This document shows, piece after piece, positions 28,769 through 36,590 of a stretch of 64,000 nucleotides of DNA. Source of the stretch: an uncultured Bacteroidales bacterium (GTDB taxonomy: Bacteria > Bacteroidota > Bacteroidia > Bacteroidales > Bacteroidaceae); the NCBI GenBank assembly GCA_902779875.1, contig CACZCX010000003.1, positions 1 through 64,000 of the forward strand, read 5' to 3'. The position numbers and the translations under genes are program-made. Below the pieces are notes generated by a model. It was not told where the DNA came from. It was given only the letters and a program-made list of their open reading frames with translations, and ran no database searches. Position 1 is the first letter of the stretch. Each line of letters starts with the position of its first letter.

Positions 28769-30205
28769 TTACTGCTTGTTCTCCTCCTCAAGGGTGTAGA
28801 ACGAACTGCCGTCAAAGCAGTGTGTGCAGACGCGCTCCTTGGGCAGGCCGATGGCCTTTACCAGTGCCTCAATCGATGTGAACTTGAGCGTGGTGAGCTG
28901 CAGGCGGCGTGCAATCTCGCATACCATCTTCTCGTACTGGGGAGTACCGGTAGTGGCATAGGTCCTGAGTACCTCCTGACTGGGGTTCTCACCTTCAAAG
29001 TCCTGTATCACGCGACGGCTTATGAGCTCCAGGTCATTCTTGCTGGCCGAGTAGTTCACAAACGGGCAGCCCCAGATAAGGGGAGGGCACGATATCCTCA
29101 TGTGAGCGGCCTTGACTCCTGACTCATAGAATTCATGTGAGTTATCCTTGAGCTGGGTTCCGCGTACTATGCTGTCATCGCAGAATACCAGACGTTTTCC
29201 GTTCAGGATCTCCTTGTTGGCTATAAGCTTCATCTTGGCTACAAGGTTACGTCTTGACTGGTCGGTAGGCATGAATGAGCGGGGCCAGGTGGGAGTATAC
29301 TTGGCAACGGCTCTGGTGTAGGGACATTTGTGACCCTCGGCATAACCTACGGCCATACCTACGCCGCTGTCGGGGATTCCGCAGGCTCCATCGACCTCAA
29401 CATCATCATCGCGACCCATTACACGTCCGAGTTCGTTACGTACATCCTCGGCGTTGCGGCCTTCATAGCAGCTGGTGGGGAATCCGTAATAAACCCAGAG
29501 GAATGAGCATATCTGCATCTTCTTGTTGGGCTTGCGCAGCTCCTCGTATCCGTTCTCGGTTATCTTGATTATCTGGCCGGGGCCCAGGTATATCTCGGTC
29601 TTGAATCCCAGGTTGGGGAATGCGGTGGTCTCGGTCGTGACTGCGATTGCATCGTCCCTTACACCGAGAGTGATGGGTGTGCGGCCCCATGAGTCGCGGG
29701 CGGCAATTATTCCGTCCTCGGTAAGAAGCAGCATGGAGCATGAACCCTTGATGGTCCTGTATACGTTCTCTATGCCTTCAACATAGTTCTTACCTTTTAT
29801 TATAAGCAGAGCCACGAGCTCTGTGGGGTTGATCTTTCCGCTGCTGAACTCGCTCAGGTGCATGTTCTCCTTGAGCAGGCTCTCGCAGATCTCTTCCTTG
29901 TTGTTGATCTTGGCTACGGTTACCAGGGCAAATCGGCCGAGGTGGCTGTTCATGAGCATGGGCTGGGCATCGGTATCACTTATGACTCCTATGCCGCTGT
30001 TGCCGCCGAATCGGTCAAGCTCACGTTCAAACTTGCTTCTGAAATAATCGCTTTCCAGATTGTGGATGCTGCGCGAGAACCCTTCTTCATGGCTGTAGGT
30101 TACCATACCGGCGCGGCTAGTGCCAAGATGAGACTGGTAATCAGTTCCGTAAAATAGATCGTTGATGCATCTCTTCTTAGAGACGACTCCAAAAAATCCA
30201 CCCAT
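28769..30205 (-). CDS. PurF-like amidophosphoribosyltransferase paralogue without catalytic cysteine
   Basis: A 478-residue protein with the two-domain architecture of PurF: an N-terminal class II glutaminase-like domain and a phosphoribosyltransferase domain with LVFCDDSIVRGTQ. The start at 30205 gives MGGFFGVVS, where true PurF enzymes have Cys after Met (or after a propeptide); here the position is Gly, and no Cys occurs until KKRC well downstream. So it probably cannot hydrolyse glutamine. The domain is otherwise well kept (GSCSMLLLTEDGIIAARDSWGRTP, CGIPDSGVGMA), and the C-terminus has THCFDGSSFY. Such Gly-Gly paralogues occur in other Bacteroides (recalled). It may use ammonia or regulate the true enzyme. 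Translation from 30241 would add 12 unconserved residues. Confidence 0.88.
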   Translation of the reverse strand: MGGFFGVVSKKRCINDLFYGTDYQSHLGTSRAGMVTYSHEEGFSRSIHNLESDYFRSKFERELDRFGGNSGIGVISDTDAQPMLMNSHLGRFALVTVAKINNKEEICESLLKENMHLSEFSSGKINPTELVALLIIKGKNYVEGIENVYRTIKGSCSMLLLTEDGIIAARDSWGRTPITLGVRDDAIAVTTETTAFPNLGFKTEIYLGPGQIIKITENGYEELRKPNKKMQICSFLWVYYGFPTSCYEGRNAEDVRNELGRVMGRDDDVEVDGACGIPDSGVGMAVGYAEGHKCPYTRAVAKYTPTWPRSFMPTDQSRRNLVAKMKLIANKEILNGKRLVFCDDSIVRGTQLKDNSHEFYESGVKAAHMRISCPPLIWGCPFVNYSASKNDLELISRRVIQDFEGENPSQEVLRTYATTGTPQYEKMVCEIARRLQLTTLKFTSIEALVKAIGLPKERVCTHCFDGSSFYTLEEENKQ

Positions 30206-30238
30206 TTGCTCTGTGTTGGTATTTGTGTTAACTGCCTG

Positions 30239-30246
30239 CAAAATTA
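30239..30246 (-). promoter_or_regulatory. Bacteroidetes -7 promoter element before the PurF paralogue
   Basis: The plus strand reads CAAAATTA, so the minus strand has TAATTTTG, matching TAnnTTTG, 34 bases upstream of the start at 30205. This favours 30205 over the in-frame ATG at 30241, which would lie inside the promoter. Confidence 0.6.
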
Positions 30247-30303
30247 CAATAACTATCTGAATTTAACACAACTCTCCCGCCCACGTTATCCACAACTTTC
30301 GTT

Positions 30304-30392
30304 AAAAACTGCAACATTGGGGACGGTTCCTAATGTGTTAGTTTTCCCGCAAAACTGCAACATTAGGAACCGTCCCCAATGTTGCAGTTTTT
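30304..30392. repeat. Pair of 41-bp palindromic repeat units, inverted
   Basis: Two units with core GGAACCGTCCC lie head to head, at 30305-30345 (inverted) and 30351-30391, separated by CCCGC. The outer 32 bases are perfect complements, so the whole 89-base stretch can fold as one long hairpin. Each unit is itself a palindrome: arms AAAACTGCAACATT... and ...AATGTTGCAGTTTT around the core. Related units occur at 49039-49125 and 63477-63516. It lies between the divergent PurF paralogue and NagZ-like genes. Confidence 0.95.
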
Positions 30393-30423
30393 TGTAAATT
30401 AGCACAAAATTTGTGATTAGGAT

Positions 30424-31608
30424 ATGAAAAGGATACTCTGTAGAGTTGCGAGTGGTTTTGCAGCCGTTTTGCTGTTGTACGTGTTGATAAATCTTGCGTC
30501 TTGCTCCAATGACGATAAAGTCAGGACCGATACTCCCGATGAGATAGAACTGGCTATCAGTCAGATGTCCCTCCGCCAGAAGGTGGGACAGATGTTCGCT
30601 GGGCGTCCGGAGATGCTCGATACAACGATACACTGGAACGTAAGTGCCGAATTGGTGGCCATCTCGCTGCAGGAGGTGAACGGGACCATGCGTAAGGTCA
30701 ACGCTGACTATCCGTTGGGCGGCGTGATACTCTACGCTCACAATATCAGTGACAGCATCCAGCTCAGGTCTTTCATAAGCCAGTTGCGCCAGTTGAACGG
30801 CAATCCGCTCCTCTGTATTGACGAGGAGGGCGGAAGGGTGGCCAGAATTGCCAATAACCAGAGCTTCAACCTGCCCAAGTTCGAGTCAATGGACTCGATC
30901 GGCAGGACCGGCGATCCACGTAATGCCTATAAATGCGGCAATACCATCGGCTCATACCTTAAGCGATACGGTTTTGATATAGATTTTGCCCCTGTGGCCG
31001 ATGTAAATACCAATCCCGAGAACGTGGTCATCGGTAAACGCGCATTCTCTGACAACCCGGAAGTCGCAGCCGGGATGGTCACTAATTATCTGCAGGGACT
31101 CGACGATGCCGGAATAGTAGGTTGCATCAAACATTTCCCCGGTCACGGTGACACCCAAAACGACACCCATACAGGTTATGCCGCTTCAAACAAGACATGG
31201 ACCGAGATGCTCGGCTGCGAGATGGTCACCTTCAAGGCCGGAATCCGATGGGGAGCCGAGCTTATCATGACCGCCCATATAGCCGCTCCCAATGTGACGG
31301 GGTCCGATGTCCCCAGCACCCTGTCATCGGTAATACTTCAGGACAAGCTTCGTGGAGAACTGGGATACAGGAATATTATTGTGGCCGATGCCATGGAGAT
31401 GGGAGCCATTACGCAACACTACAGCAACGCCGAGGCAGCAGTGCTGGCAGTCCAGGCAGGAGTGGATATCATACTGGGTCCCAAGAACCTGATGGAGGCA
31501 TTCGATGCCGTAATTGCTGCTGTTGAATCCGGTAAGATATCGGAAAAAAGAATCAACGAAAGCGTCCGCCGTATCCTGAAACTAAAACAAAAAATAGGTC
31601 GCCTTTAA
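30424..31608 (+). CDS. Glycoside hydrolase family 3 beta-N-acetylhexosaminidase (NagZ-like), lipoprotein
   Basis: A 394-residue GH3 enzyme of the NagZ group, with the motif KHFPGHGDT that supplies the acid-base His-Asp pair and the nucleophile Asp in VADAMEMGAI. The signal peptide with LASC lipobox places it outside the cytoplasm, unlike E. coli NagZ, so it may cut GlcNAc from peptidoglycan or host glycans in the periplasm or at the surface. It lacks the C-terminal alpha/beta sandwich of larger GH3 enzymes. DEEGGRVARI is the usual family phrase. It begins 32 bases after the repeat pair and is not linked to the other GH3 gene. Confidence 0.9.
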   Translation: MKRILCRVASGFAAVLLLYVLINLASCSNDDKVRTDTPDEIELAISQMSLRQKVGQMFAGRPEMLDTTIHWNVSAELVAISLQEVNGTMRKVNADYPLGGVILYAHNISDSIQLRSFISQLRQLNGNPLLCIDEEGGRVARIANNQSFNLPKFESMDSIGRTGDPRNAYKCGNTIGSYLKRYGFDIDFAPVADVNTNPENVVIGKRAFSDNPEVAAGMVTNYLQGLDDAGIVGCIKHFPGHGDTQNDTHTGYAASNKTWTEMLGCEMVTFKAGIRWGAELIMTAHIAAPNVTGSDVPSTLSSVILQDKLRGELGYRNIIVADAMEMGAITQHYSNAEAAVLAVQAGVDIILGPKNLMEAFDAVIAAVESGKISEKRINESVRRILKLKQKIGRL

Positions 31609-31694
31609 AAATAGCACAAACGTTTAGTAGCGAGTTCGCGGTCCCGGAGGGCCGCCCGTTTCCGAAGGAAACTAAAATGAGGTGGGATATTCAT

Positions 31695-31758
31695 ATCCCA
31701 CTCTTTCCACAAAAAAAGGCCGCCATTTGGCAGCCTTTTTTTGCGGAAAGAGTGGGAT
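31695..31758 (-). terminator. 30-bp hairpin overlapping the 3' end of tRNA-Ser
   Basis: Arms 31695-31724 and 31729-31758 surround the loop ATTT. As RNA of the minus (tRNA) strand all 30 pairs form, two as G-U wobbles; as plus-strand RNA the same two positions are A-C mismatches. The right arm includes the last 15 nt of the tRNA. The inner part, AAAAAAAGGC and GCCTTTTTTT with a U-run, is a classic terminator. Overlapping it, 31682-31701 is a 9-bp palindrome, GTGGGATAT / ATATCCCAC. Confidence 0.85.
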
Positions 31759-31831
31759 TCAAACCCACGGTACGGCAAGGCCGTACGCCGGATTTCGAGT
31801 CCGGTCCATTCGATCACTCTGGCATCTTTCC
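31744..31831 (-). tRNA. tRNA-Ser (anticodon CGA)
   Basis: The minus strand reads GGAAAGA (acceptor) TG CCAG..., anticodon stem CCGGA-CTCGAAA-TCCGG with CGA at 31797-31795, a long class II variable arm (CGTACGGC CTT GCCGTACC), the T arm GTGGG-TTTGAAT-CCCAC and acceptor TCTTTCC with discriminator G. It reads UCG codons. The CCA tail is not encoded (next bases CAA). It is transcribed from a TATCTTTG site at 31843-31850 and ends in the 30-bp hairpin described separately. Confidence 0.96.
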
Positions 31832-31842
31832 TTTTCCGGGTG

Positions 31843-31850
31843 CAAAGATA
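31843..31850 (-). promoter_or_regulatory. Promoter -7 element of tRNA-Ser
   Basis: Minus-strand TATCTTTG, followed by CA, lies 12 bases before the tRNA 5' end, so transcription would begin close to the mature end. Confidence 0.65.
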
Positions 31851-31888
31851 CACAAAAAACGCGTACGCAATGCGCCCGGATTAAATTA

Positions 31889-32287
31889 TTACAACTCCTG
31901 GATGATCTGGTTTGCCAGCTCGGTATTGTCAGGACGTATGATTACTCTTGAGAATTCCGATGACGAATCAGTGAATGCATACATGTATTCAACTGATATG
32001 CCGGCAGCTGAGAGTCTCTCCATGGCGTTGGCCATGGCACCGGGAACATTGGCGCACTCCAGGTAGACCACATGGGTCATGGTTACTGCGTATGAGTTTG
32101 ACTTGATGAGGTTGAATGCGCGCTCAATCTGGTCGCGCTCAACTATGATGCGGGCAATACCGAAATCCTGAGTTTCAGATACGGTAAAGGCCTTCATGTT
32201 AATACCGTTGTTACCGAGCAGTCTGGCTATCTCGGCAAATTTTCCCTTCTCATTCTCCAGGAAAACTGAAATCTGTCTGATAAGCAT
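31889..32287 (-). CDS. Tandem ACT-domain protein
   Basis: A 132-residue protein made of two ACT domains: the first begins LIRQISVFLENEKGKFAEIARLLG, the second TMTHVVYLECANVPGAMANAMERL. ACT domains bind amino acids as regulators. It follows the phenylacetate-CoA ligase gene after 23 bases, an arrangement that recurs in Bacteroidetes and other phyla (recalled), so it may sense an aromatic amino acid and tune the ligase. No catalytic domain is attached. It is cytoplasmic and ends shortly before the tRNA-Ser promoter. Confidence 0.9.
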   Translation of the reverse strand: MLIRQISVFLENEKGKFAEIARLLGNNGINMKAFTVSETQDFGIARIIVERDQIERAFNLIKSNSYAVTMTHVVYLECANVPGAMANAMERLSAAGISVEYMYAFTDSSSEFSRVIIRPDNTELANQIIQEL

Positions 32288-32310
32288 AGTCGGATATCAT
32301 TAATTGGTTG

Positions 32311-33612
32311 TTATTCAAATTTGCGGTGGTCGATGGCGCGCTTGGCCTTGCCGGTAGAACGCTCTATGGTTCCGGGCTGCACGATCTTGATGGCAGGCTG
32401 GATACCTACCACGCTCTGGATGCGTGCGGTAAGACGCTGACGCAGACGTACCAGCTCGTTAACCTGGTCTGTGTAGAACTCAGGCTTAACCTCAACCTGG
32501 ATATCGAATGTATCGGTGTTGTTCACACGGTCGACCTCGATGAGGAAGTAGGGCTCGTACTCGGGGAACTCCAGCAGGATTGACTCGATCTGTGAAGGGA
32601 ATACGTTGACACCGCGTATGATCATCATGTCGTCGCTGCGGCCCAGGATCTTACCCATGCGGACAGCGGTACGGCCGCACTCGCACTTCTCATAGTTGAG
32701 GTAGGTGAGGTCGCGTGTACGGTAACGGATCATAGGCATGCCCCACTTGTCTAGAGTGGTGAATACAAGCTCACCCTTCTGACCCGGCTCAACAGGCTGC
32801 AGGGTAACGGGGTCGATGATCTCGGGGTAGTAGAGGTCTTCCCAGAGGTGGGTGCCGTTCTGGCACTCGCACTCGCCACCCACACCGGGGCCGCTTATCT
32901 CGGTGAGTCCGTATATATCGAATGCTCTGATGTGCATCTTGTCCTCAAGCTCCTTGCGCATGGCCTCGGTCCAGGGCTCAGCACCGAATATTCCGACCTT
33001 GAGCTTGAAGTTGTTGATGTCAAGTCCCTGCTTACGGATCTCCTCGGCCATATAGAGGGCGTAGGAGGGGGTACATGCTACAGCTGTAGAACCAAAGTCC
33101 TGCATGAGCTGAAGCTGCTTCTGAGTATTGCCGCTGCTGGTCGGGATTACGGTAGCGCCGATCTTGTGAACGCCGTCATGTGCGCCAAGACCGCCGGTGA
33201 AAAGGCCATATCCGTAGGCAATCTGTACGAAATCGTCCTTGCCGAGTCCGAAAGCGGTAAGGCAACGGGCTACAGCCTCGGACCAGTTGTCAAGGTCTTT
33301 CTGGGTGTAGCCGACTACGATCGGTTTACCGGTTGTACCTGATGATGCATGAAGTCTGAGAATGTCAGTCATGGGAACACACATCATACCGAAAGGATAA
33401 TTGTCACGCAGGTCCTGCTTGACTGTAAAAGGCAATTTTACAATGTCATCGATGCTTTTGATGTCCTCGGGGCGAACGCCGTGTTCATCAAATCTTTTCT
33501 TGTAGAACGGAGAGTTGTTGTAGGCGTGTGCTACAATCTTGATGAGTTTTTCACTCTGTAACTGGCGCATCTCATCACGTGACATGCACTCGATTTTTTT
33601 GTTCCAGATCAT
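32311..33612 (-). CDS. paaK: Phenylacetate-CoA ligase
   Basis: An AMP-forming ligase that activates phenylacetate or indole-acetate to its CoA thioester. In anaerobic Bacteroidales it is thought to work with 2-oxoacid oxidoreductases on aromatic amino acids. The 433-residue protein has HASSGTTGKPIVVGYT for ATP binding, YGLTEISGPGVGGEC, and the adenylate-binding TRDLTYLN with GRSDDMMIIRGVNVFPSQIE near the end. The start at 33612 gives MIWNKKIE, as in homologues; a longer frame to 33678 would overlap the promoter. It is divergent from tsaD. Confidence 0.93.
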   Translation of the reverse strand: MIWNKKIECMSRDEMRQLQSEKLIKIVAHAYNNSPFYKKRFDEHGVRPEDIKSIDDIVKLPFTVKQDLRDNYPFGMMCVPMTDILRLHASSGTTGKPIVVGYTQKDLDNWSEAVARCLTAFGLGKDDFVQIAYGYGLFTGGLGAHDGVHKIGATVIPTSSGNTQKQLQLMQDFGSTAVACTPSYALYMAEEIRKQGLDINNFKLKVGIFGAEPWTEAMRKELEDKMHIRAFDIYGLTEISGPGVGGECECQNGTHLWEDLYYPEIIDPVTLQPVEPGQKGELVFTTLDKWGMPMIRYRTRDLTYLNYEKCECGRTAVRMGKILGRSDDMMIIRGVNVFPSQIESILLEFPEYEPYFLIEVDRVNNTDTFDIQVEVKPEFYTDQVNELVRLRQRLTARIQSVVGIQPAIKIVQPGTIERSTGKAKRAIDHRKFE

Positions 33613-33645
33613 TGTATTAATTAGGTGGTATGAAATAGTTGGTTG

Positions 33646-33653
33646 CAAAAGTA
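33646..33653 (-). promoter_or_regulatory. -7 element for the paaK-ACT operon
   Basis: Minus-strand TACTTTTG matches TAnnTTTG and lies 34 bases upstream of the paaK start at 33612. It is divergent from, and 15 bases from, the tsaD element. Confidence 0.65.
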
Positions 33654-33667
33654 GGGAAATAAAATTG

Positions 33668-33675
33668 TATCTTTG
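33668..33675 (+). promoter_or_regulatory. -7 element for tsaD
   Basis: TATCTTTG followed by CACGCC, 28 bases before the tsaD start at 33704. Its upstream region overlaps the paaK promoter, so the two may compete for polymerase. Confidence 0.65.
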
Positions 33676-33703
33676 CACGCCATTAGTAAATATGGAGTAA
33701 AAA

Positions 33704-34729
33704 ATGGAAAAAAACGTCTATATCCTGGGTATAGAGTCATCATGTGACGATACGTCGGCTGCTGTCATCTGTAACGGCGAACTTCTGTCGAATGTGGTGG
33801 CCAGCCAGAAGGTCCATGAGGAGTACGGCGGAGTGGTGCCCGAGCTGGCATCGAGAGCTCACCAGCAGAATATTGTCCCGGTGGTGGATACCGCGTTGAA
33901 AAGGGCGGGAATTGATGCAGGACAGCTGAGCGCAGTGGCGTTTACCCGTGGCCCCGGACTTATGGGATCGCTTCTGGTGGGTGTCTCTTTCGCCAAGGGA
34001 TTCGCCCGCTCCCTTAACATACCGATGATTGAGGTGAACCATCTGCAGGGACACATTTTAGCCCATTTCATCCGCAAACCGGGCGAAGAGTCCGCGGCTC
34101 CGGAATTCCCGTTCCTATGCCTGCTGGTTTCGGGAGGTAACTCGCAGATTGTCAAGGTGGAATCATACAATAAGATGGAGATTCTTGGACAGACTATCGA
34201 TGACGCCGCAGGTGAGGCTATGGACAAATGCTCCAAGGTAATGGGATTCGGCTATCCCGGAGGTCCGATAATCGACCGTCTGGCCCGTCAGGGTAATCCC
34301 GATGCCTACAAGTTCAGCAAACCGAACATTCCCGGATACAACTACAGTTTCAGCGGCCTCAAGACATCGTTCCTTTACAATCTCAGGGACTGGGTCAAGG
34401 AGGATCCCGATTTCATTGAGCATCACAAGGAGGACCTGTGTGCGTCACTTGAGCGTACCATCGTTGATATTCTCATGAAAAAGCTCCGTCAGGCAGCCAA
34501 GGATACCGGAATCAACCGCATTGCCGTGGCCGGTGGAGTATCGGCCAACACCGGACTGCGCGAGGCGTTCCTGGATCATGCCCGACGCTATCGTTGGAAG
34601 GTGTTCATACCGCCGTTCTCATATACCACCGATAACGCCGCCATGATAGCCTGCACCGGCTATTTCAAATATCTGGATCAAGACTTCTGCGGAATAGACG
34701 TACCCATCTATTCCAATACAAGGTTATAG
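33704..34729 (+). CDS. tsaD: tRNA N6-adenosine threonylcarbamoyltransferase
   Basis: Transfers threonylcarbamoyl to A37 of tRNAs that read ANN codons, with TsaB and TsaE. The 341-residue protein has ILGIESSCDDTSAAVI at the start, GGVVPELASRAHQQN, the metal-binding His pair in VNHLQGHILAHF, then LLVSGGNSQIV, GEAMDKCSKVMGFGYPGGP and AVAGGVSANTGLR. It is full length. It stands alone on the plus strand, with its own promoter and the rpmB promoter behind it. Confidence 0.97.
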   Translation: MEKNVYILGIESSCDDTSAAVICNGELLSNVVASQKVHEEYGGVVPELASRAHQQNIVPVVDTALKRAGIDAGQLSAVAFTRGPGLMGSLLVGVSFAKGFARSLNIPMIEVNHLQGHILAHFIRKPGEESAAPEFPFLCLLVSGGNSQIVKVESYNKMEILGQTIDDAAGEAMDKCSKVMGFGYPGGPIIDRLARQGNPDAYKFSKPNIPGYNYSFSGLKTSFLYNLRDWVKEDPDFIEHHKEDLCASLERTIVDILMKKLRQAAKDTGINRIAVAGGVSANTGLREAFLDHARRYRWKVFIPPFSYTTDNAAMIACTGYFKYLDQDFCGIDVPIYSNTRL

Positions 34730-34772
34730 GTTTCACAAATAATCTAAAACAAAGAAAAAACAATCCCATTTG

Positions 34773-34804
34773 TTTGGCAGGATGAAAAAAAATGTGTTAT
34801 TTTG
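34773..34804 (+). promoter_or_regulatory. Promoter of the rpmB-rpmG-DUF4295 operon
   Basis: TTTG at 34773-34776, a 20-base gap, and TTATTTTG at 34797-34804 resemble the -33/-7 pair of Bacteroidetes promoters, with one mismatch in the -7 element. The rpmB start follows after 47 bases. Confidence 0.5.
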
Positions 34805-34851
34805 CACCCTGTTTTGAGAACATAGCAAAAAACGAATAAAAACAGATAGAT

Positions 34852-35112
34852 ATGTCAAGAATTTGTCAGATCACCGGAAAGAAGGCAATGGTTGGCAACA
34901 ATGTTTCTCACTCAAAGCGTAGAACCAAGAGAACATTTGATGTTAACCTGTTCACTAAGAAGTTCTTCTATGTAGAGGAGAATTGCTGGATCAGCCTCAA
35001 ACTCAGTGCTGCCGGCCTGAGAATCATTAACAAGAAGGGTCTTGATGCCGCTCTCAAGGAGGCAGTCGCTAACGGCTATTGCGATTGGAAAGACATCAGA
35101 ATCATTGCGTAA
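34852..35112 (+). CDS. rpmB: 50S ribosomal protein L28
   Basis: An 86-residue ribosomal protein of the large subunit. [21 protein letters not shown] and [14 protein letters not shown] are the family's phrases. It is basic and full length, followed after 24 bases by rpmG, the usual partner. The operon continues to the DUF4295 gene and stops at a terminator. Confidence 0.97.
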   Translation: MSRICQITGKKAMVGNNVSHSKRRTKRTFDVNLFTKKFFYVEENCWISLKLSAAGLRIINKKGLDAALKEAVANGYCDWKDIRIIA

Positions 35113-35136
35113 TAACAGAAAGGAGTTCATACTACT

Positions 35137-35325
35137 ATGGCAAAGAAAGTAAAAGGCAACAGGGTTCAGGTTATCCTGGAATGCACTGAGCACAAAGACA
35201 GCGGTATGCCGGGCACTTCCCGTTACATTACCACCAAGAACAGGAAGAACACTCCTGAGAGACTGGAACTTAAGAAGTATAACCCCATTCTCAAGAGGAT
35301 GACAATCCATCGTGAGATCAAGTAA
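35137..35325 (+). CDS. rpmG: 50S ribosomal protein L33
   Basis: A 62-residue large-subunit protein, start [20 protein letters not shown], with [21 protein letters not shown] as core. It has only one Cys in the region where zinc-binding versions have CxxC pairs, so it is the zinc-free type. It sits 24 bases after rpmB and 12 before the DUF4295 gene, all in one transcript. Confidence 0.97.
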   Translation: MAKKVKGNRVQVILECTEHKDSGMPGTSRYITTKNRKNTPERLELKKYNPILKRMTIHREIK

Positions 35326-35337
35326 TACGTAAGAACC

Positions 35338-35484
35338 ATGGCAAAGAAAGTAGTTGCTACCCTGCGTCAGGGTAAGGTCTCAATGGCCAAGGTCATTAAG
35401 ATGGTTAAGTCACCCAAGACAGGTGCTTATATGTTCACCGAGCAGATCGTTACCGACGAGCAGCTCAAGAACGCTATCAAGTAA
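35338..35484 (+). CDS. DUF4295 ribosome-associated protein (possible bL38)
   Basis: A 48-residue basic protein, MAKKVVATLRQG...KTGAYMFTEQIVTDEQLKNAIK. It is found directly after rpmG and before ftsY in Bacteroidetes and is specific to that phylum. I recall that structural work on a Flavobacterium ribosome described a new large-subunit protein, bL38, that I think belongs to this family; that link is from memory. The gene starts 12 bases after the rpmG stop and is followed by a good terminator. Confidence 0.9.
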   Translation: MAKKVVATLRQGKVSMAKVIKMVKSPKTGAYMFTEQIVTDEQLKNAIK

Positions 35485-35510
35485 GTCTAGTCCAGACTTG
35501 AAATATTGGA

Positions 35511-35543
35511 GAGTGATCGTTCTGCGGTCACTCTTCTTTTTTT
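35511..35543 (+). terminator. Rho-independent terminator of the rpmB operon
   Basis: GAGTGATCG and CGGTCACTC form a 9-bp stem with one G-U pair around a short loop, followed by TTCTTTTTTT. It separates the ribosomal operon from ftsY. Confidence 0.88.
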
Positions 35544-35574
35544 CTATTCTATTGTAATTCTCACCTTATTTATA

Positions 35575-35582
35575 TAAATTTG
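35575..35582 (+). promoter_or_regulatory. -7 promoter element of ftsY
   Basis: TAAATTTG matches TAnnTTTG, with ATTG 20 bases upstream at the -33 position. The ftsY start lies 46 bases downstream. Confidence 0.65.
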
Positions 35583-35628
35583 CGTCTTGAGTACGGAGAG
35601 ATTTTTGCCGTATTCATCAATGAATTCT

Positions 35629-36588
35629 ATGGGTTTGTTTTCATTTTTCTCAAAAGATAAAAAGGAAGTCCTTGATAAAGGCCTTGAAAAGACCAAGACC
35701 AGCGTCTTCTCCAAGATAGCGCGCGCCGTAGCCGGAAAGTCAACTGTTGATGATGAGGTGCTTGACAACCTGGAGGAGGTTCTTATCACATCCGATGTAG
35801 GCGTAGAGACCACACTCAAGATAATCAAGCGTATTCAGGACCGCGTGGCCCGTGACAAGTACATGGGTACATCGGAACTCAACGGAATACTGCGTGAGGA
35901 GATATCGGCCCTTCTTGTGGAGAATAATCCCGATGACGATACCGAGCCTTTCAGCGTCCCTCAGGGCCGCAAGCCGTATGTAGTGCTTGTGGTAGGCGTG
36001 AACGGCGTAGGCAAGACCACTACCATAGGCAAGCTGGCCTACCAGTTCAGGAAACGTGGCCTCAAGGTGATGCTTGGCGCTGCCGATACATTCCGTGCCG
36101 CCGCGATAGAGCAGCTGCAGGAGTGGGGCCGTAGGGTCGATGTTCCGGTTTTAAGGCAGGAGATGGGATCCGATCCCGCATCGGTGGCATATGACACGCT
36201 CAGTTCAGCCGTAGCCAATGATGTGGATGTGGTGCTTATTGACACCGCAGGACGTCTGCACAACAAGGTAGGCCTCATGAATGAGCTCACCAAGATACGC
36301 AACGTGATGAACAAGGTCGTAGAGGGTGCTCCCGATGATGTCCTGCTCGTTCTTGACGGCTCTACAGGCCAGAACGCCTTCGAGCAGGCGCGTCAGTTCA
36401 CTCTGGCTACACATGTTACGCAGCTGGCCATAACCAAACTTGACGGAACTGCCAAGGGTGGTGTGGTTATAGGCATATCAGACCAGTTCAAGGTGCCCGT
36501 AAAGTATGTGGGACTGGGTGAGGCCATGGATAACCTCCAGGTGTTCAACAAGACCGAATTCGTGGATTCACTTTTCAAACTTGACTGA
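35629..36588 (+). CDS. ftsY: Signal recognition particle receptor FtsY
   Basis: The SRP receptor GTPase that docks ribosomes making membrane proteins. The start at 35629 gives MGLFSFFSKDKKEVLDKGL, a short A-domain as in Bacteroidetes; a longer frame from 35587 adds unconserved residues. The NG domain carries the P-loop GVNGVGKTTTIGKLA, DTFRAAAIEQL, DTAGRLHNK and TKLDGTAKGG, all SRP-GTPase motifs. At 319 residues it lacks the long acidic N-terminus of the E. coli protein. rimO follows after 2 bases. Confidence 0.96.
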   Translation: MGLFSFFSKDKKEVLDKGLEKTKTSVFSKIARAVAGKSTVDDEVLDNLEEVLITSDVGVETTLKIIKRIQDRVARDKYMGTSELNGILREEISALLVENNPDDDTEPFSVPQGRKPYVVLVVGVNGVGKTTTIGKLAYQFRKRGLKVMLGAADTFRAAAIEQLQEWGRRVDVPVLRQEMGSDPASVAYDTLSSAVANDVDVVLIDTAGRLHNKVGLMNELTKIRNVMNKVVEGAPDDVLLVLDGSTGQNAFEQARQFTLATHVTQLAITKLDGTAKGGVVIGISDQFKVPVKYVGLGEAMDNLQVFNKTEFVDSLFKLD

Positions 36589-36590
36589 TC

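Noticed and set aside
31605..31853. A short minus-strand open frame covering the tRNA-Ser region
   Set aside because: It overlaps the tRNA and its terminator hairpin, which have strong structural support.
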